Of a DNA stretch of 64,000 nt, positions 1-7,758 are shown piece by piece. Every line of letters begins with the position of its first letter. Position 1 is the first letter of the stretch. Both the position numbers and the translations under genes were made by a program. The stretch comes from a virus. Below the pieces are notes generated by a model. It ran no database searches and was not told where the DNA came from. It worked only from the letters and a program-made list of their open reading frames with translations. The stretch spans positions 309,486-373,485 of IMG/VR virus record IMGVR_UViG_3300042558_004148, one strand, 5' to 3'.

Positions 1-2
1 GA

Positions 3-200
3 ACAGGTGTTACACCAGGTGGTATTAAAAAGACAGGGACATATCTTCTAAATATTGGTCTTCCTATGATGAAGAGATTCTATAAGCCGGAGGACATAGA
101 GAAAATGAAGATGATAACAAGCGGACAGTTAATAGATGCTGCTAAAGCTAAAGAACTTCTTGCTGGTGGAGCAAAAGGGGGAGAATTATCTCTGGATTAA
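3..200 (+). CDS. C-terminal end of an unidentified gene (partial)
   Basis: An open frame enters from before the window and stops with TAA at 198-200, giving the last 65 residues. The tail is Gly/Lys rich and ends GGELSLD. I see no recognisable motif, and the reading frame is the only one open over this stretch. It lies 31 bases before a tagged packaged-type protein gene, so a virion role is possible but not shown. Confidence 0.6.
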   Translation, partial: TGVTPGGIKKTGTYLLNIGLPMMKRFYKPEDIEKMKMITSGQLIDAAKAKELLAGGAKGGELSLD

Positions 201-210
201 GAATATATAG
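201..210 (+). promoter_or_regulatory. GATATATAG-class (putative late) promoter box
   Basis: GAATATATAG lies 22 bases before the next start codon. The same box (GATATATAG, GAATATATAG, GATATATAC or GATATATAA) recurs before virion, packaged-protein and endonuclease genes across the window. That is the behaviour of a late promoter element such as TATAAATA of T4. The function is inferred from recurrence and position. Confidence 0.5.
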
Positions 211-231
211 ATTATAAAAATATAAAAAAAT

Positions 232-1092
232 ATGAACAATAAACACATTAAATTATTCGAAGCTTATGTCTCTGAAACTAGCGACATTATAAATGAAGCT
301 TATGATGATATGATGGCTAACCATGCTGATGGTGATTTTAATATCGATGAAGACACTATGACTTATGACTTATCAGAAGATGACGAGGATATGGATTGGC
401 TGGATGACGAAGAATTAGGAAGTGGAGAAAAAGCAGCACTTGCTAGGGATTTTCAAATTCTAACTAAACCACAATTAGCAGCACTTTACCTAAGGGCATT
501 AGGAAAAGCTCAGGAAAATGATCCAGGTAAATATTTGGTAATGGTTGATGGTATCGATCAGTTCGGTGAATATGATGATGACAGCAGAGCATTTAAAGTT
601 AGTACTGCAGCTCTTGGTGATGCCATTGGACTTGATTCAATCAGAACAGTTGGACGTACAGTTAACAAATTTGTTAATCTAATTAATGGTACTGGTGAAA
701 CTTCTTCTGAGACAATCTACCCTAAATTACTTAGAGCATACGAATTTTTCCAAAATAAACCGGTTTCTCAAGTAGCTAATTTGGCATCTGAAGCAGTTCA
801 GGATCCTACAGTTTCTACTAAACACAGAGAGGAAGCTATTGCAGCAGGACCTAGAGCAGCAGCTCAAAGAGCAGCTCAAAAGAAAATGCAATTGGAAGTT
901 GGATCTAAAGTTTTTGCTCTTATTAATTCACTAAGAAGAAACGAAATCTTCAGAGACATCACTAAAGCTCATAGAGCGGCAGTTAATAAGATGGCAGCTG
1001 AAACTGGATTAACAGCAGAGAGAATTAATCTTGCTTATAGAACATTCTTAACAGATAAAGGAATTATGTCAGGTGCTAATTACGCTATGTAA
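232..1092 (+). CDS. Tagged packaged/core-type protein, unknown function
   Basis: A 286-residue protein. It begins with the tag shared by many genes here: LFEAYVSE followed by INEA around residues 8-25, where I-N-E fits the [L/I]-x-E cleavage rule of T4 prohead protease gp21. Residues about 30-66 are extremely acidic (runs of D and E). The remainder is helical, and its last third is rich in Ala, Lys and Arg (RAAAQRAAQKKM). Acidic then basic helical segments fit a prohead core or internal protein, but I recognise no named family. A GATATATAG-class box precedes it and a terminator follows. Confidence 0.75.
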   Translation: MNNKHIKLFEAYVSETSDIINEAYDDMMANHADGDFNIDEDTMTYDLSEDDEDMDWLDDEELGSGEKAALARDFQILTKPQLAALYLRALGKAQENDPGKYLVMVDGIDQFGEYDDDSRAFKVSTAALGDAIGLDSIRTVGRTVNKFVNLINGTGETSSETIYPKLLRAYEFFQNKPVSQVANLASEAVQDPTVSTKHREEAIAAGPRAAAQRAAQKKMQLEVGSKVFALINSLRRNEIFRDITKAHRAAVNKMAAETGLTAERINLAYRTFLTDKGIMSGANYAM

Positions 1093-1556
1093 TTATGCAA
1101 TAGTATATAAAAGATTATAAAAGAGGCCATCGTATTTAATATAGAAATTCGATGGCTTTTTAGTGTTTCCTTAATACCTGGAGGAGAAACCTGATAAACA
1201 GCATCAGAAAAAATATATTCCCGATCTGCTTCAGTTACATATACAGGATCGTCCGGAAATTCTTTGCTTTTTCCATTTACTGCGAAATCATCAGTAAGTA
1301 ATATCTCGTCAACAAGACAGACATCCAATAACTTGATCCTCGTTGATCTCACTGAATAATATTCAAACAATAAAACTAATAATAGGATAGTAAATAATAC
1401 AATAGCTCCAGTTACAACAGATAGAAGCAGAGTCATAAATAATGAAGATATTATTAATACTGTTGGATTTATCTTAGGGAACTTAAGTATGTTGAATAAT
1501 CTCCCCATCGAGACTGAGTCAAGTTTACTATTATAATAAGATATAGAATTTGTCAT
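1080..1556 (-). CDS. Small membrane protein, unknown function
   Basis: A 158-residue protein with a strong hydrophobic stretch at about residues 32-64, enough for one long or two short membrane helices. A second hydrophobic segment lies at the C-terminus (about 140-157). The middle is soluble and mildly acidic. It has its own promoter of the N15-TTTG class just upstream and runs convergently into the tagged gene, overlapping its last 13 bases. The last 25 or so codons read through the terminator hairpin, which is unusual. The family is not recognised. An early membrane-acting protein is one possibility given the promoter class. Confidence 0.6.
   Translation of the reverse strand: MTNSISYYNSKLDSVSMGRLFNILKFPKINPTVLIISSLFMTLLLSVVTGAIVLFTILLLVLLFEYYSVRSTRIKLLDVCLVDEILLTDDFAVNGKSKEFPDDPVYVTEADREYIFSDAVYQVSPPGIKETLKSHRISILNTMASFIIFYILLHNYIA
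1126..1161. terminator. Intrinsic terminator between convergent genes
   Basis: GCCATCG and CGATGGC form a 7-bp stem over a 17-base loop, followed by TTTTT. It ends the tagged gene on the plus strand. It lies inside the 3' end of the convergent membrane-protein gene, so the two transcripts overlap. Confidence 0.7.
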
Positions 1557-1570
1557 ATTTATATTTTTTA

Positions 1571-1602
1571 TAAAAATAGTGATAATATTCGGTTTAAAAA
1601 AA
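1571..1602 (-). promoter_or_regulatory. N15-TTTG class promoter for the membrane-protein gene
   Basis: On the minus strand: TTTTTTTAAACCG, then exactly 15 bases, then TTTA. The -7 octamer is TATTTTTA (TAnnTTTA). The final G of the consensus is missing, but spacing and upstream box match the other members. The start codon is 15 bases downstream. Confidence 0.55.
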
Positions 1603-1608
1603 TATTAA

Positions 1609-2505
1609 TTAAAATATGTCGTGTTCCTTTATGGATAATCTTCTTGCCTGTATTTTTAATTTTCTCATTGCCTTCTGGTATTTGACTCTTATATTCTCAC
1701 CCGACATGGAATAAATTTTACCCATATCAGGGAATGAATGTGGATCACCATCATATTCACCAACACCATGTCTTCTAAAAACTATATCCTTCTCTGTTGG
1801 TGTTAACTTGTCAACGAGGTCATTTAGAATTCTATTAAAATCGTTCTGTAAAACAGAGTCATCCGAGCTTTTTTCTCCTGATTCTATTATATCCAATAAC
1901 GTCATTGAATCTGATTCTGATGATATTGGATTACTAAAAGAACTTGGTCTATAGTCCGCAACAGTAGCTGAAAATAGAGCATCTCTTCTTAATGACTTGT
2001 ATTTTTCTTTCTTCTCTTTTATCGAAGCAAAAGCTTCATCGAAGGTTGCATCTCTACCCTCCCGCATAGATATTTCATTAGAAGCTTCCCTCATTGCTCT
2101 TAAAACACCAATCTGATTCATTGGTAATCTAACTAATTTTTTAGATTCGCTCATGTGTGCTAGCATTTCTTTTCTGATATGCCATACAGCAAAAGAGATG
2201 AATTTGAATCCTCTAGTGGGATCGAATTTTCCGGAGGCTTCCACTAAACCTATGTTTCCTGCCGCAACTAGATCTGCATAATCTTCTGGACTGCTCGAAT
2301 ACATCTTAGCAACGGATAGCACAAATCTTAAATTAGCCTTAACCAATGTATCCCTTGCTTCCTGATCTCCTTCAGCAGCTAGATAAGCAATCTCAGCTTC
2401 TTTATCTGGACTCATCATCTTGTGTTGCTCAACTTCGTTGAAATAATCACCGGATGACCTGGTTAGTCTCGGTGTGAATTTTTCTGAAATTTTAAATTGT
2501 CTCAT
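1609..2505 (-). CDS. Sigma-70 family RNA polymerase sigma factor, Bacteroidetes RpoD-like
   Basis: A 298-residue protein that should direct host RNA polymerase to phage promoters. It opens MRQFKISEKF, very like Bacteroidetes RpoD, and lacks the long region 1.1 of proteobacterial sigma-70. Region 1.2/2 spans about residues 20-125 (ANLRFVLSVAKMY, the DLVAAGNIGLVEA core-binding helix, then FDPTRGFKFISFAVWHIR for -10 recognition and melting). A region 3 helix follows at about 138-200. Region 4 with its helix-turn-helix is at about 228-290 (KLTPTEKDIVFRRHG, SGENIRVKYQKAMRKLK). It sits alone on the minus strand with a strong N15-TTTG promoter. It is probably the functional counterpart of T4 gp55 acquired from a host rpoD. 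Whether it reads the GATATATAG boxes or the N15-TTTG class is not shown. Confidence 0.93.
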   Translation of the reverse strand: MRQFKISEKFTPRLTRSSGDYFNEVEQHKMMSPDKEAEIAYLAAEGDQEARDTLVKANLRFVLSVAKMYSSSPEDYADLVAAGNIGLVEASGKFDPTRGFKFISFAVWHIRKEMLAHMSESKKLVRLPMNQIGVLRAMREASNEISMREGRDATFDEAFASIKEKKEKYKSLRRDALFSATVADYRPSSFSNPISSESDSMTLLDIIESGEKSSDDSVLQNDFNRILNDLVDKLTPTEKDIVFRRHGVGEYDGDPHSFPDMGKIYSMSGENIRVKYQKAMRKLKIQARRLSIKEHDIF

Positions 2506-2540
2506 ATTGAATTTTTAATACTTCTTCATTAATTTTTGAG

Positions 2541-2572
2541 CAAAGGTAACCACCTAATACGGATAAAAAAAA
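2541..2572 (-). promoter_or_regulatory. N15-TTTG class promoter for the sigma factor gene
   Basis: Minus strand: TTTTTTTATCCG, 15 bases, TTTG, with -7 octamer TACCTTTG. One of the best matches to the class. The sigma start codon is about 36 bases downstream. Confidence 0.75.
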
Positions 2573-2590
2573 TAATTTCATAATATTTTC

Positions 2591-2599
2591 GATATATAA
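2591..2599 (+). promoter_or_regulatory. GATATATA-class promoter box
   Basis: GATATATAA lies 34 bases before the start of the tagged gene at 2634 and heads the run of small tagged genes up to about 5040. Confidence 0.4.
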
Positions 2600-2633
2600 T
2601 TAAATCGCGTATAAACAATAATATAATATACCA

Positions 2634-3218
2634 ATGAAATACATCACCACATACGAATCAATGTCTTATACACAAAGAAATCAATCAATAAGTGAGGGTT
2701 TATCATATCACATAGATAAAAATATACCACTTATGGAAAGTGTATATAGAATAGAATCTGAATCTTGGTTATCTATAATTAATGAGGCTAGGATTCTATG
2801 GGAGAACAACGTCATTGATCTATGTGAGGATGATCTATTCCTAATCAGTACAGATGCTGGCAGTAAAGGTGTATATGAAAACGAAACAGTATTGCTAGAT
2901 GTACCATTCTATGTTGATCATGAATTATACGAGGCAGAATATAGGGGCAGAGATGTTGATCTGAATAAACCATTCAGAACTCCTGGAGGTCCTAGAAAAT
3001 TCGCAGTGTATACAAAGAATGAATCAGGAAATGTAATAAAGCTTGGATTTGGTCAGCCTGGTATGAGGGTTAATAATAACGATCCAGCTAAATCAAGATC
3101 ATTTCAAAAAAGAATGAGGTGTGATAATCCTGGACCTAGATGGAAAGCTAGATGGTGGTCATGTAATGTTGCAAGGTATAGAAAATTACTTGGTATTAAA
3201 TCTAGCAGACCATGGTAA
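2634..3218 (+). CDS. Tagged virion-type protein with Arg/Trp/Cys-rich C-terminal module
   Basis: A 194-residue protein. The N-terminus (MKYITTYESM, then ISEG) is a version of the shared packaging tag. The last 85 or so residues form a distinctive module: KPFRTPGGPRKFAVY, GNVIKLGFG, then RCDNPGPRWKARWWSC. I associate this pattern with structural or prohead-associated proteins of T4-like and other large phages, but I cannot name the family with certainty. It heads a run of small, tightly spaced genes (2634-5039) probably transcribed together. Its stop overlaps the next start. Confidence 0.7.
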   Translation: MKYITTYESMSYTQRNQSISEGLSYHIDKNIPLMESVYRIESESWLSIINEARILWENNVIDLCEDDLFLISTDAGSKGVYENETVLLDVPFYVDHELYEAEYRGRDVDLNKPFRTPGGPRKFAVYTKNESGNVIKLGFGQPGMRVNNNDPAKSRSFQKRMRCDNPGPRWKARWWSCNVARYRKLLGIKSSRPW

Positions 3219-3496
3219 AATCACCATTTATGGAATCAGTGGTTTCCAAGGGATCTATAGAAACCGTTGTTAGAAAATTTGATAGCAATATAGACCCAAA
3301 TGAACTCAAGTGGCACTGGGATAATGAGGATAGAATAGTTTATCCTATCGGTGAAAGTGATTGGATGTTTCAGTTCGATAATGAATTACCGATTAATATT
3401 AGAGCTAAAATAAAAATACCAAAAGGTACTTGGCATAGAATAATAAAAGGAACCAGTGATCTTCAGATAATAGTTGAGAAGATTAAGGATATATAA
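3212..3496 (+). CDS. Small cupin-like protein
   Basis: A 94-residue protein overlapping the previous gene by 7 bases, implying translational coupling. The pattern ELKWHWDNEDR, a beta-rich middle with DWMFQFDNELP, and IPKGTWHRIIKG resembles a minimal cupin fold with His residues on two strands. The metal or ligand is unknown. The first residues (MVKSPFMESVV) only weakly recall the tag. Probably a virion-associated or assembly protein judging from neighbours. Confidence 0.6.
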   Translation: MVKSPFMESVVSKGSIETVVRKFDSNIDPNELKWHWDNEDRIVYPIGESDWMFQFDNELPINIRAKIKIPKGTWHRIIKGTSDLQIIVEKIKDI

Positions 3497-3512
3497 TAAA
3501 AAAATAATAGAT

Positions 3513-3809
3513 ATGGATAATATTAAGGGTTATGAATCATTCAGATCCAGTGAATCTGATATAAACGAGAGCTTCTGGAATAGTATTTTTGGTAAGCCAA
3601 CAATAAAGGCTGCAACGAGAGATGCTCTAAAAACACAGGAATTTAGTGTTAGAGGAGAGGGTGAAAGATCCGAGGACAATTATATAGTTTTCAACGGAAA
3701 GAAGTTTTACCCAGATCAAATACAATATGACGATTATCACTCAACAAAGGAACTACCAAGAGTGGAAGGTAACTTACTTATAATTGCAAATCCCGCTTGG
3801 AGTCTCTAA
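3513..3809 (+). CDS. Small tagged packaged-type protein
   Basis: 98 residues. I start it at the ATG at 3513 rather than an upstream in-frame ATG, because MDNIKGYESF then DINESF gives a clean copy of the shared tag with an I-N-E cleavage-like site. The body has no recognised domain (VFNGKKFYPDQIQYDDY). It lies in the run of small genes and is likely packaged with the prohead core. Confidence 0.65.
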   Translation: MDNIKGYESFRSSESDINESFWNSIFGKPTIKAATRDALKTQEFSVRGEGERSEDNYIVFNGKKFYPDQIQYDDYHSTKELPRVEGNLLIIANPAWSL

Positions 3810-3840
3810 TTTAATCATATAACATAAATAACAAATAACA

Positions 3841-4044
3841 ATGGAACACTTAAAGGAATACAACGAATATCTTCTTGAAAAGAAAGGAATCAGCCCAGCA
3901 ATATACAAAGAACTTGAAATGTTTTTTGGATCTGTTAAAAGCCCTTCATATAAGGATGCTAAATTATTTATAGCTAAAACTAATGATGGTTGGGAACTTT
4001 CGGAAGAGGATTATAAAGAGGCTAAATCTAAATTTAAAGGATAA
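3841..4044 (+). CDS. Very small tagged protein
   Basis: 67 residues beginning MEHLKEYNEYLLEKKG, which is the tag with L-L-E as the possible cleavage site. About 50 residues would remain after cleavage, rich in Lys and acidic residues and predicted helical. It is similar in size to T4 internal proteins IPI-IPIII. No domain recognised. Confidence 0.65.
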   Translation: MEHLKEYNEYLLEKKGISPAIYKELEMFFGSVKSPSYKDAKLFIAKTNDGWELSEEDYKEAKSKFKG

Positions 4045-4047
4045 AAT

Positions 4048-4629
4048 ATGAAATTTGTAAAATTATACGAAGATTTCGATCTGGATGATTTTATGAAAAA
4101 TCCTGGTACATATTTTCATTCCGACGATTCAAAGGAAGTCGAGGATGGCGATTATATAACTTCATATAGAGGTATAGGTCAGGTTCTTGGTAAGGAGGGT
4201 GATTTTTTAAGGATACAGCTTATGGATGGTCCTAGAAATGTGGTAAGGGTTCCTTATGATATGGTAAGAAAAATAAAAAAATCAGAAGCTGAGGAGGCTG
4301 CTAATTCACTACCAAAAACGAAGGATGAATTGAAGCTTATGAATAGCGAACTTTCTAAATATACTGAAACTGTAGTAACCACTGACGATAATGATAATGA
4401 GGTACTATCTGGAAATATAACATCATCCATAGAATATCTTGAAGCAATACTGATTGATGTCATTTCATTATCGAAGAAAGACGCATATACAACATTCTAT
4501 CCAGAGTATTCGCTTCTGGTATCAAATGTTGCAGAACTAGCACAGCTTATACTACAAACTACAAACGACGAAACAAAACAAAATTCGGTTGATGTTATTC
4601 TGGATAAATTCTATGAAATCTCCAATTAA
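4048..4629 (+). CDS. Tagged protein with SH3-like N-terminal segment
   Basis: 193 residues, starting three bases after the previous stop. MKFVKLYEDFDLDDFM is a tag variant without a clean [L/I]-x-E. Residues about 30-75 (DGDYITSYRGIGQVLGKEGDFLRIQLMDG, broken here only by my reading) look like a small beta barrel. The rest is helical and acidic. Function not recognised. Likely packaged or core-associated by context. Confidence 0.6.
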   Translation: MKFVKLYEDFDLDDFMKNPGTYFHSDDSKEVEDGDYITSYRGIGQVLGKEGDFLRIQLMDGPRNVVRVPYDMVRKIKKSEAEEAANSLPKTKDELKLMNSELSKYTETVVTTDDNDNEVLSGNITSSIEYLEAILIDVISLSKKDAYTTFYPEYSLLVSNVAELAQLILQTTNDETKQNSVDVILDKFYEISN

Positions 4630-4641
4630 TTAAAATTAAAT

Positions 4642-4881
4642 ATGTCAAGAACATTTTACTCTAGATACGTCAAGGGTGATAATACAATTATTGAGGTATC
4701 TTCCTCCGATACTCAATATATTGAATCTTTAAAAAATTTTACAGATTCGTACAACAGGGAAAAAATCAGGACAGAAATTGTTAACGAGGGTAGAATTAAA
4801 TCAATCCAAATTATTTTAGATAATGAAACATGTGTGGATGCTGAATCTATCATTCACGAAATAATGGAATATGTCCCATGA
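4642..4881 (+). CDS. Small hypothetical protein
   Basis: 79 residues, mixed alpha/beta, no signal peptide and no tag. It is 12 bases after the previous gene, and its TGA overlaps the next ATG (ATGA). Not recognised. Confidence 0.5.
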   Translation: MSRTFYSRYVKGDNTIIEVSSSDTQYIESLKNFTDSYNREKIRTEIVNEGRIKSIQIILDNETCVDAESIIHEIMEYVP

Positions 4882-5039
4882 AAAAAATATCTATTGATAG
4901 TCTAAGAAAAATTAATCTGGATCATCTCATATTTTTAGCATTTGCTGGGCCAGAAGCTTTGGATGGCTATATACACATTAGAAACATAGCTAAAGAAAAA
5001 GCTAAAAAAATAATACTAACAAAAAAGCCGATTAAATAA
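4878..5039 (+). CDS. Very small basic hypothetical protein
   Basis: 53 residues (MKKISIDSLRKIN start, KKIILTKKPIK end), strongly basic. Its start overlaps the previous stop as ATGA, and its stop lies inside the terminator stem. Translational coupling and operon position support it. Function unknown. Confidence 0.5.
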   Translation: MKKISIDSLRKINLDHLIFLAFAGPEALDGYIHIRNIAKEKAKKIILTKKPIK

Positions 5040-5055
5040 TTTAATCGGCTTTTTC
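5022..5055. terminator. Bidirectional intrinsic terminator
   Basis: AAAAGCCGATTAAA pairs with its complement across a TAAT loop (14 bp). There are A and T runs on both sides, so it can end both the small-gene run and the convergent minus-strand gene. Confidence 0.8.
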
Positions 5056-5073
5056 TTTTATGTGAAATTTAAT

Positions 5074-6468
5074 TTATGCTAATTCGATGTCCCATACAAG
5101 ATCTTCAAATATAAAATGTGAATCCTCGAATGAATTACATGTTGATTCCCAAACTGCTTTACCTGTATTGTACATCTGAGTAAAGAAATCTGTAGTTGCT
5201 TTAGCAGCTTCGTCATATGCGCTACTAAGTGCTTTACCTGCATCTGATAGCATTTTCTTACCTCCATTGTAAGCATTGGTAGTAAATTTAACTGATGCAT
5301 CCCAACCAGCTTTAATAGTTTTGGCGAAATCTGCTGCTCCGTCCTTAACATTCTTACCAATCCAAGCCATTCCTCCAGCAATCACTGCTGCTCCGTCCTT
5401 AGCTCCCTGAACTATTGTTTTTAATGCTGGTGACAAGAAAGTAGCTACTGATTTAAAAGCACTAACTGCTAGACCAGTAAGAACATATCCCAATGTTTTA
5501 GCTCCTGCTTTAATACCATCGAAAAAGGCTGTTGCCCCTTGTACTGTTGATTTAAGTGCCTTAGCTGAATCCTGAGCAAATTTGGTGAAGAATGCATTAG
5601 CTTTATCTGAAACCTTTTTATAGATGGCTGCACCTTTTATAGAAGCCCAATTCGCGATAGAAGCTAATCCTTGAATAGCTGCACCTGCCGTGTACATAAC
5701 ACCATCTGCAAGGAATTTAGAAGCAGATGCTACAGCAGATAAAATAGCCATTGCACCATCCAAAGCCATAACAACAGCTCCAGTTACAGTATAAACTATA
5801 GCCTTACCAACTGCAGTTGCTGCATTTTTAATAAATGCTAAGTTAGCATCCAATAGTGTTGTACCCTCTAGTGCTTTTACTTGTGTGGCTGCATCTTTTT
5901 TAGGTATACATATAACTAATGTTTTGCTACCGTATTTAACAACCGTTATAGATTGATAGATTTTAAGAAGAATTGGGTTAATCCCAGCTTTTTTAGCATC
6001 TTCAGCAGTTTTTACATTGTATCTTTTCACTATATCAGCATCTTGCTTAGCAGTATCCTTTATTGATTTAGATAATTCTAATAATTTTCTAAGCGTTTGA
6101 ACTCCAACAATACCATCAACGGTAAGTTTGTTAGTTTTCTGGAATTCCTTAACCTTAGCTTCAGTAGCTGAACCGAATGCTCCATCAGCCTCTTTAGCGC
6201 TCATTCCTAGGTCCTTTTGTAATTCAGTAACCCTCTTACTCTTCTCGCCTTTTTTTAGAGGTTTGAATTCACTTGGTGTTGGTCCAGCCTCATCAACAGG
6301 CTTTTCTTCGGTTGGTGCTAATAGGTCTGCAATTTTTTCCGCATCAGCAGCGGGAGCAAATGGATCGAATAATAAAGGATCCTCTGCTTTTACTTCTGAT
6401 TCGTTAATAAATCCATATGATTCATATAGGTGCTCGAAATCAGAAAATGATAATAATTTGTTTTCCAT
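5074..6468 (-). CDS. Tagged peptidoglycan-binding protein with long amphipathic region (candidate ejected protein)
   Basis: 464 residues. The N-terminus is the packaging tag (LYESYGFINES). A PG_binding_1 type domain follows at about residues 72-133 (KKGEKSKRVTELQKDLG, then ADGAFGSATEAKVKEFQ and VDGIVGVQTLRKLL). From about 205 to 440 the chain is Ala/Gly/Lys-rich and amphipathic or weakly hydrophobic, with repeated W/F-G-K-x segments and no Cys-rich or enzymatic motif. Packaging tag, wall binding and membrane-active-looking helices together suggest a protein stored in the head and ejected to form or help the entry channel. That role is inferred. A GATATATAG box lies just upstream on its strand. 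Confidence 0.7.
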   Translation of the reverse strand: MENKLLSFSDFEHLYESYGFINESEVKAEDPLLFDPFAPAADAEKIADLLAPTEEKPVDEAGPTPSEFKPLKKGEKSKRVTELQKDLGMSAKEADGAFGSATEAKVKEFQKTNKLTVDGIVGVQTLRKLLELSKSIKDTAKQDADIVKRYNVKTAEDAKKAGINPILLKIYQSITVVKYGSKTLVICIPKKDAATQVKALEGTTLLDANLAFIKNAATAVGKAIVYTVTGAVVMALDGAMAILSAVASASKFLADGVMYTAGAAIQGLASIANWASIKGAAIYKKVSDKANAFFTKFAQDSAKALKSTVQGATAFFDGIKAGAKTLGYVLTGLAVSAFKSVATFLSPALKTIVQGAKDGAAVIAGGMAWIGKNVKDGAADFAKTIKAGWDASVKFTTNAYNGGKKMLSDAGKALSSAYDEAAKATTDFFTQMYNTGKAVWESTCNSFEDSHFIFEDLVWDIELA

Positions 6469-6493
6469 GTCTAAATTTATTTTTTACTATAAA

Positions 6494-6502
6494 CTATATA
6501 TC
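6494..6502 (-). promoter_or_regulatory. GATATATAG-class promoter box
   Basis: GATATATAG on the minus strand, about 25 bases before the start of the peptidoglycan-binding protein. Confidence 0.5.
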
Positions 6503-6520
6503 AAAAATAAATTACAAATA

Positions 6521-6553
6521 TTTTTTTTATACCGGGAAGGTTTAATATATTTG
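6521..6553 (+). promoter_or_regulatory. N15-TTTG class promoter, possibly giving a leaderless mRNA
   Basis: TTTTTTTTATACCG, 15 bases, TTTG, with -7 octamer TATATTTG at 6546-6553. The ATG is only 5 bases beyond the box, so transcription should begin at or next to the start codon. Confidence 0.75.
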
Positions 6554-6557
6554 CAAT

Positions 6558-7232
6558 ATGAAAAAACAAATATTATTACTTGTCGTGTTTTTATCTTGTA
6601 CATTATTATATGCACAGAATAGAACTTTCAGCTCCTCTGATGTTGATATAGCTACAATAGGATTTTCAAATGATCTGTCCGTGTATACTTCATATGGATC
6701 TAATGAAATTCATCGCGAACATTTTTTAGATAGTGTTGCTAAGGTTAGGGTTAATTATTTTTCCAGTGTCCTTATAGAAACTGGCAGAAGATTTTCATTA
6801 TGTAGTTTAGTTGAAAATATACCGGCAAATAATTATGGGCATTCTAGATATTTCGGAAACGATAAACTATTTAAAGAACCAGCTGGTTGCAGATATCCTA
6901 ATCCTTTACCTTTAATAGAAAACGCGAATACAAAGGTAACCGCAGAAATTATGCAGCAAACATCATGGACAAAATCAAGCGAATATAAATATACAGATGC
7001 GCAACTTATAAAGATGTCGTTGCTTGCTATCGGTAATAAATTCGGTAAAGATTTTATTTTGGATGGTTATAAGGAATCATCTTCCCATAGGAATGCAATA
7101 AAGAAATATGCAAAAGGTGCATATGGTTCTTATACGAAAGCTATAATCTCAAGAAAAAGAAATGAATTAGAAAATGTTTGGATTTATGAGGTAGTTATCT
7201 ATAATCTAACTGTTTTTTCCAAACCCGCTTAA
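6558..7232 (+). CDS. Secreted protein, possible divergent CAP/SCP-like domain
   Basis: 224 residues with a clear signal peptide (MKKQILLLVVFLSCTLLYAQ, cleavage after YAQ). The mature part has an early helix pair and a late SSSHRN motif reminiscent of the conserved His-containing motif of CAP proteins. The better CAP protein at 11916 has the same promoter layout. The resemblance is weak, so the family call is tentative. Being secreted and driven by an N15-TTTG promoter, it may act on the host envelope early in infection. Confidence 0.55.
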   Translation: MKKQILLLVVFLSCTLLYAQNRTFSSSDVDIATIGFSNDLSVYTSYGSNEIHREHFLDSVAKVRVNYFSSVLIETGRRFSLCSLVENIPANNYGHSRYFGNDKLFKEPAGCRYPNPLPLIENANTKVTAEIMQQTSWTKSSEYKYTDAQLIKMSLLAIGNKFGKDFILDGYKESSSHRNAIKKYAKGAYGSYTKAIISRKRNELENVWIYEVVIYNLTVFSKPA

Positions 7233-7730
7233 TTATCTTAGCGTAAGTAGATATCTAGTTTGATCAACCAATGCTACAATTTCATCTAATATATTAAATA
7301 TTTCGCTATCTGAATTCTCGTCTAATAATGCTCTACAATCAATAGCATAGCATTTATGCATAACATCCATAAATTTTTTAAGATCACATTTTTCAGGATC
7401 ATTAAAATTCATTATTTTAATGCTAAGATTATCGTCAGATAAAACTGGCTTACCATACTTACCCATTATAACTTCAGCAAGACTGTCGCTGAGATCAAGG
7501 AATTTTCCAAATAACTTATCTAATGCCTTGTGCTGTCCGTAAGTATATGCTTGCCAATGTAGCAATTTTATCTGGGCAGTATTTTGCATTATCATCTTAA
7601 ATATATGGCCATATTTATTTGCTTCCTCAGATGAAACGTTATCTTCTGGCTTCTTATTAGCAACCATATCCATATTTGCTGGATTCTTAATCACGTCTCC
7701 AAATGCGCTAAGGTTTAAAATTCCGTCCAT
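7233..7730 (-). CDS. Ferritin/Dps-like helical phage protein
   Basis: 165 residues, all helical. The segment IKLLHWQAYTYGQHKALDKLFGKFLDLSDSL (quoted in part: LLHWQAYTYGQHKALDK) has the His-Trp and spacing of the first Dps helix, and a GKYGKP turn follows. Related small phage proteins form a conserved family of unknown function. The N-terminus (MDGILNLSAFGDVIKNP) might be a degenerate tag. Whether it binds metal or DNA cannot be told. It ends one base after the convergent gene, and its GATATATAG box overlaps the stop of the upstream gene. Confidence 0.6.
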   Translation of the reverse strand: MDGILNLSAFGDVIKNPANMDMVANKKPEDNVSSEEANKYGHIFKMIMQNTAQIKLLHWQAYTYGQHKALDKLFGKFLDLSDSLAEVIMGKYGKPVLSDDNLSIKIMNFNDPEKCDLKKFMDVMHKCYAIDCRALLDENSDSEIFNILDEIVALVDQTRYLLTLR

Positions 7731-7749
7731 TATTTAATGTATATTTTAA

Positions 7750-7758
7750 CTATATATC
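7750..7758 (-). promoter_or_regulatory. GATATATAG-class promoter box
   Basis: GATATATAG on the minus strand, about 20 bases before the Dps-like gene. Its TAG is also the stop codon of the nucleotidyltransferase gene upstream. Confidence 0.5.

Noticed and set aside
6128-6622. 164-codon plus-strand ORF
   Set aside because: Lies antisense to the peptidoglycan-binding protein and would overlap the start of the secreted protein. Composition is a frame shadow.
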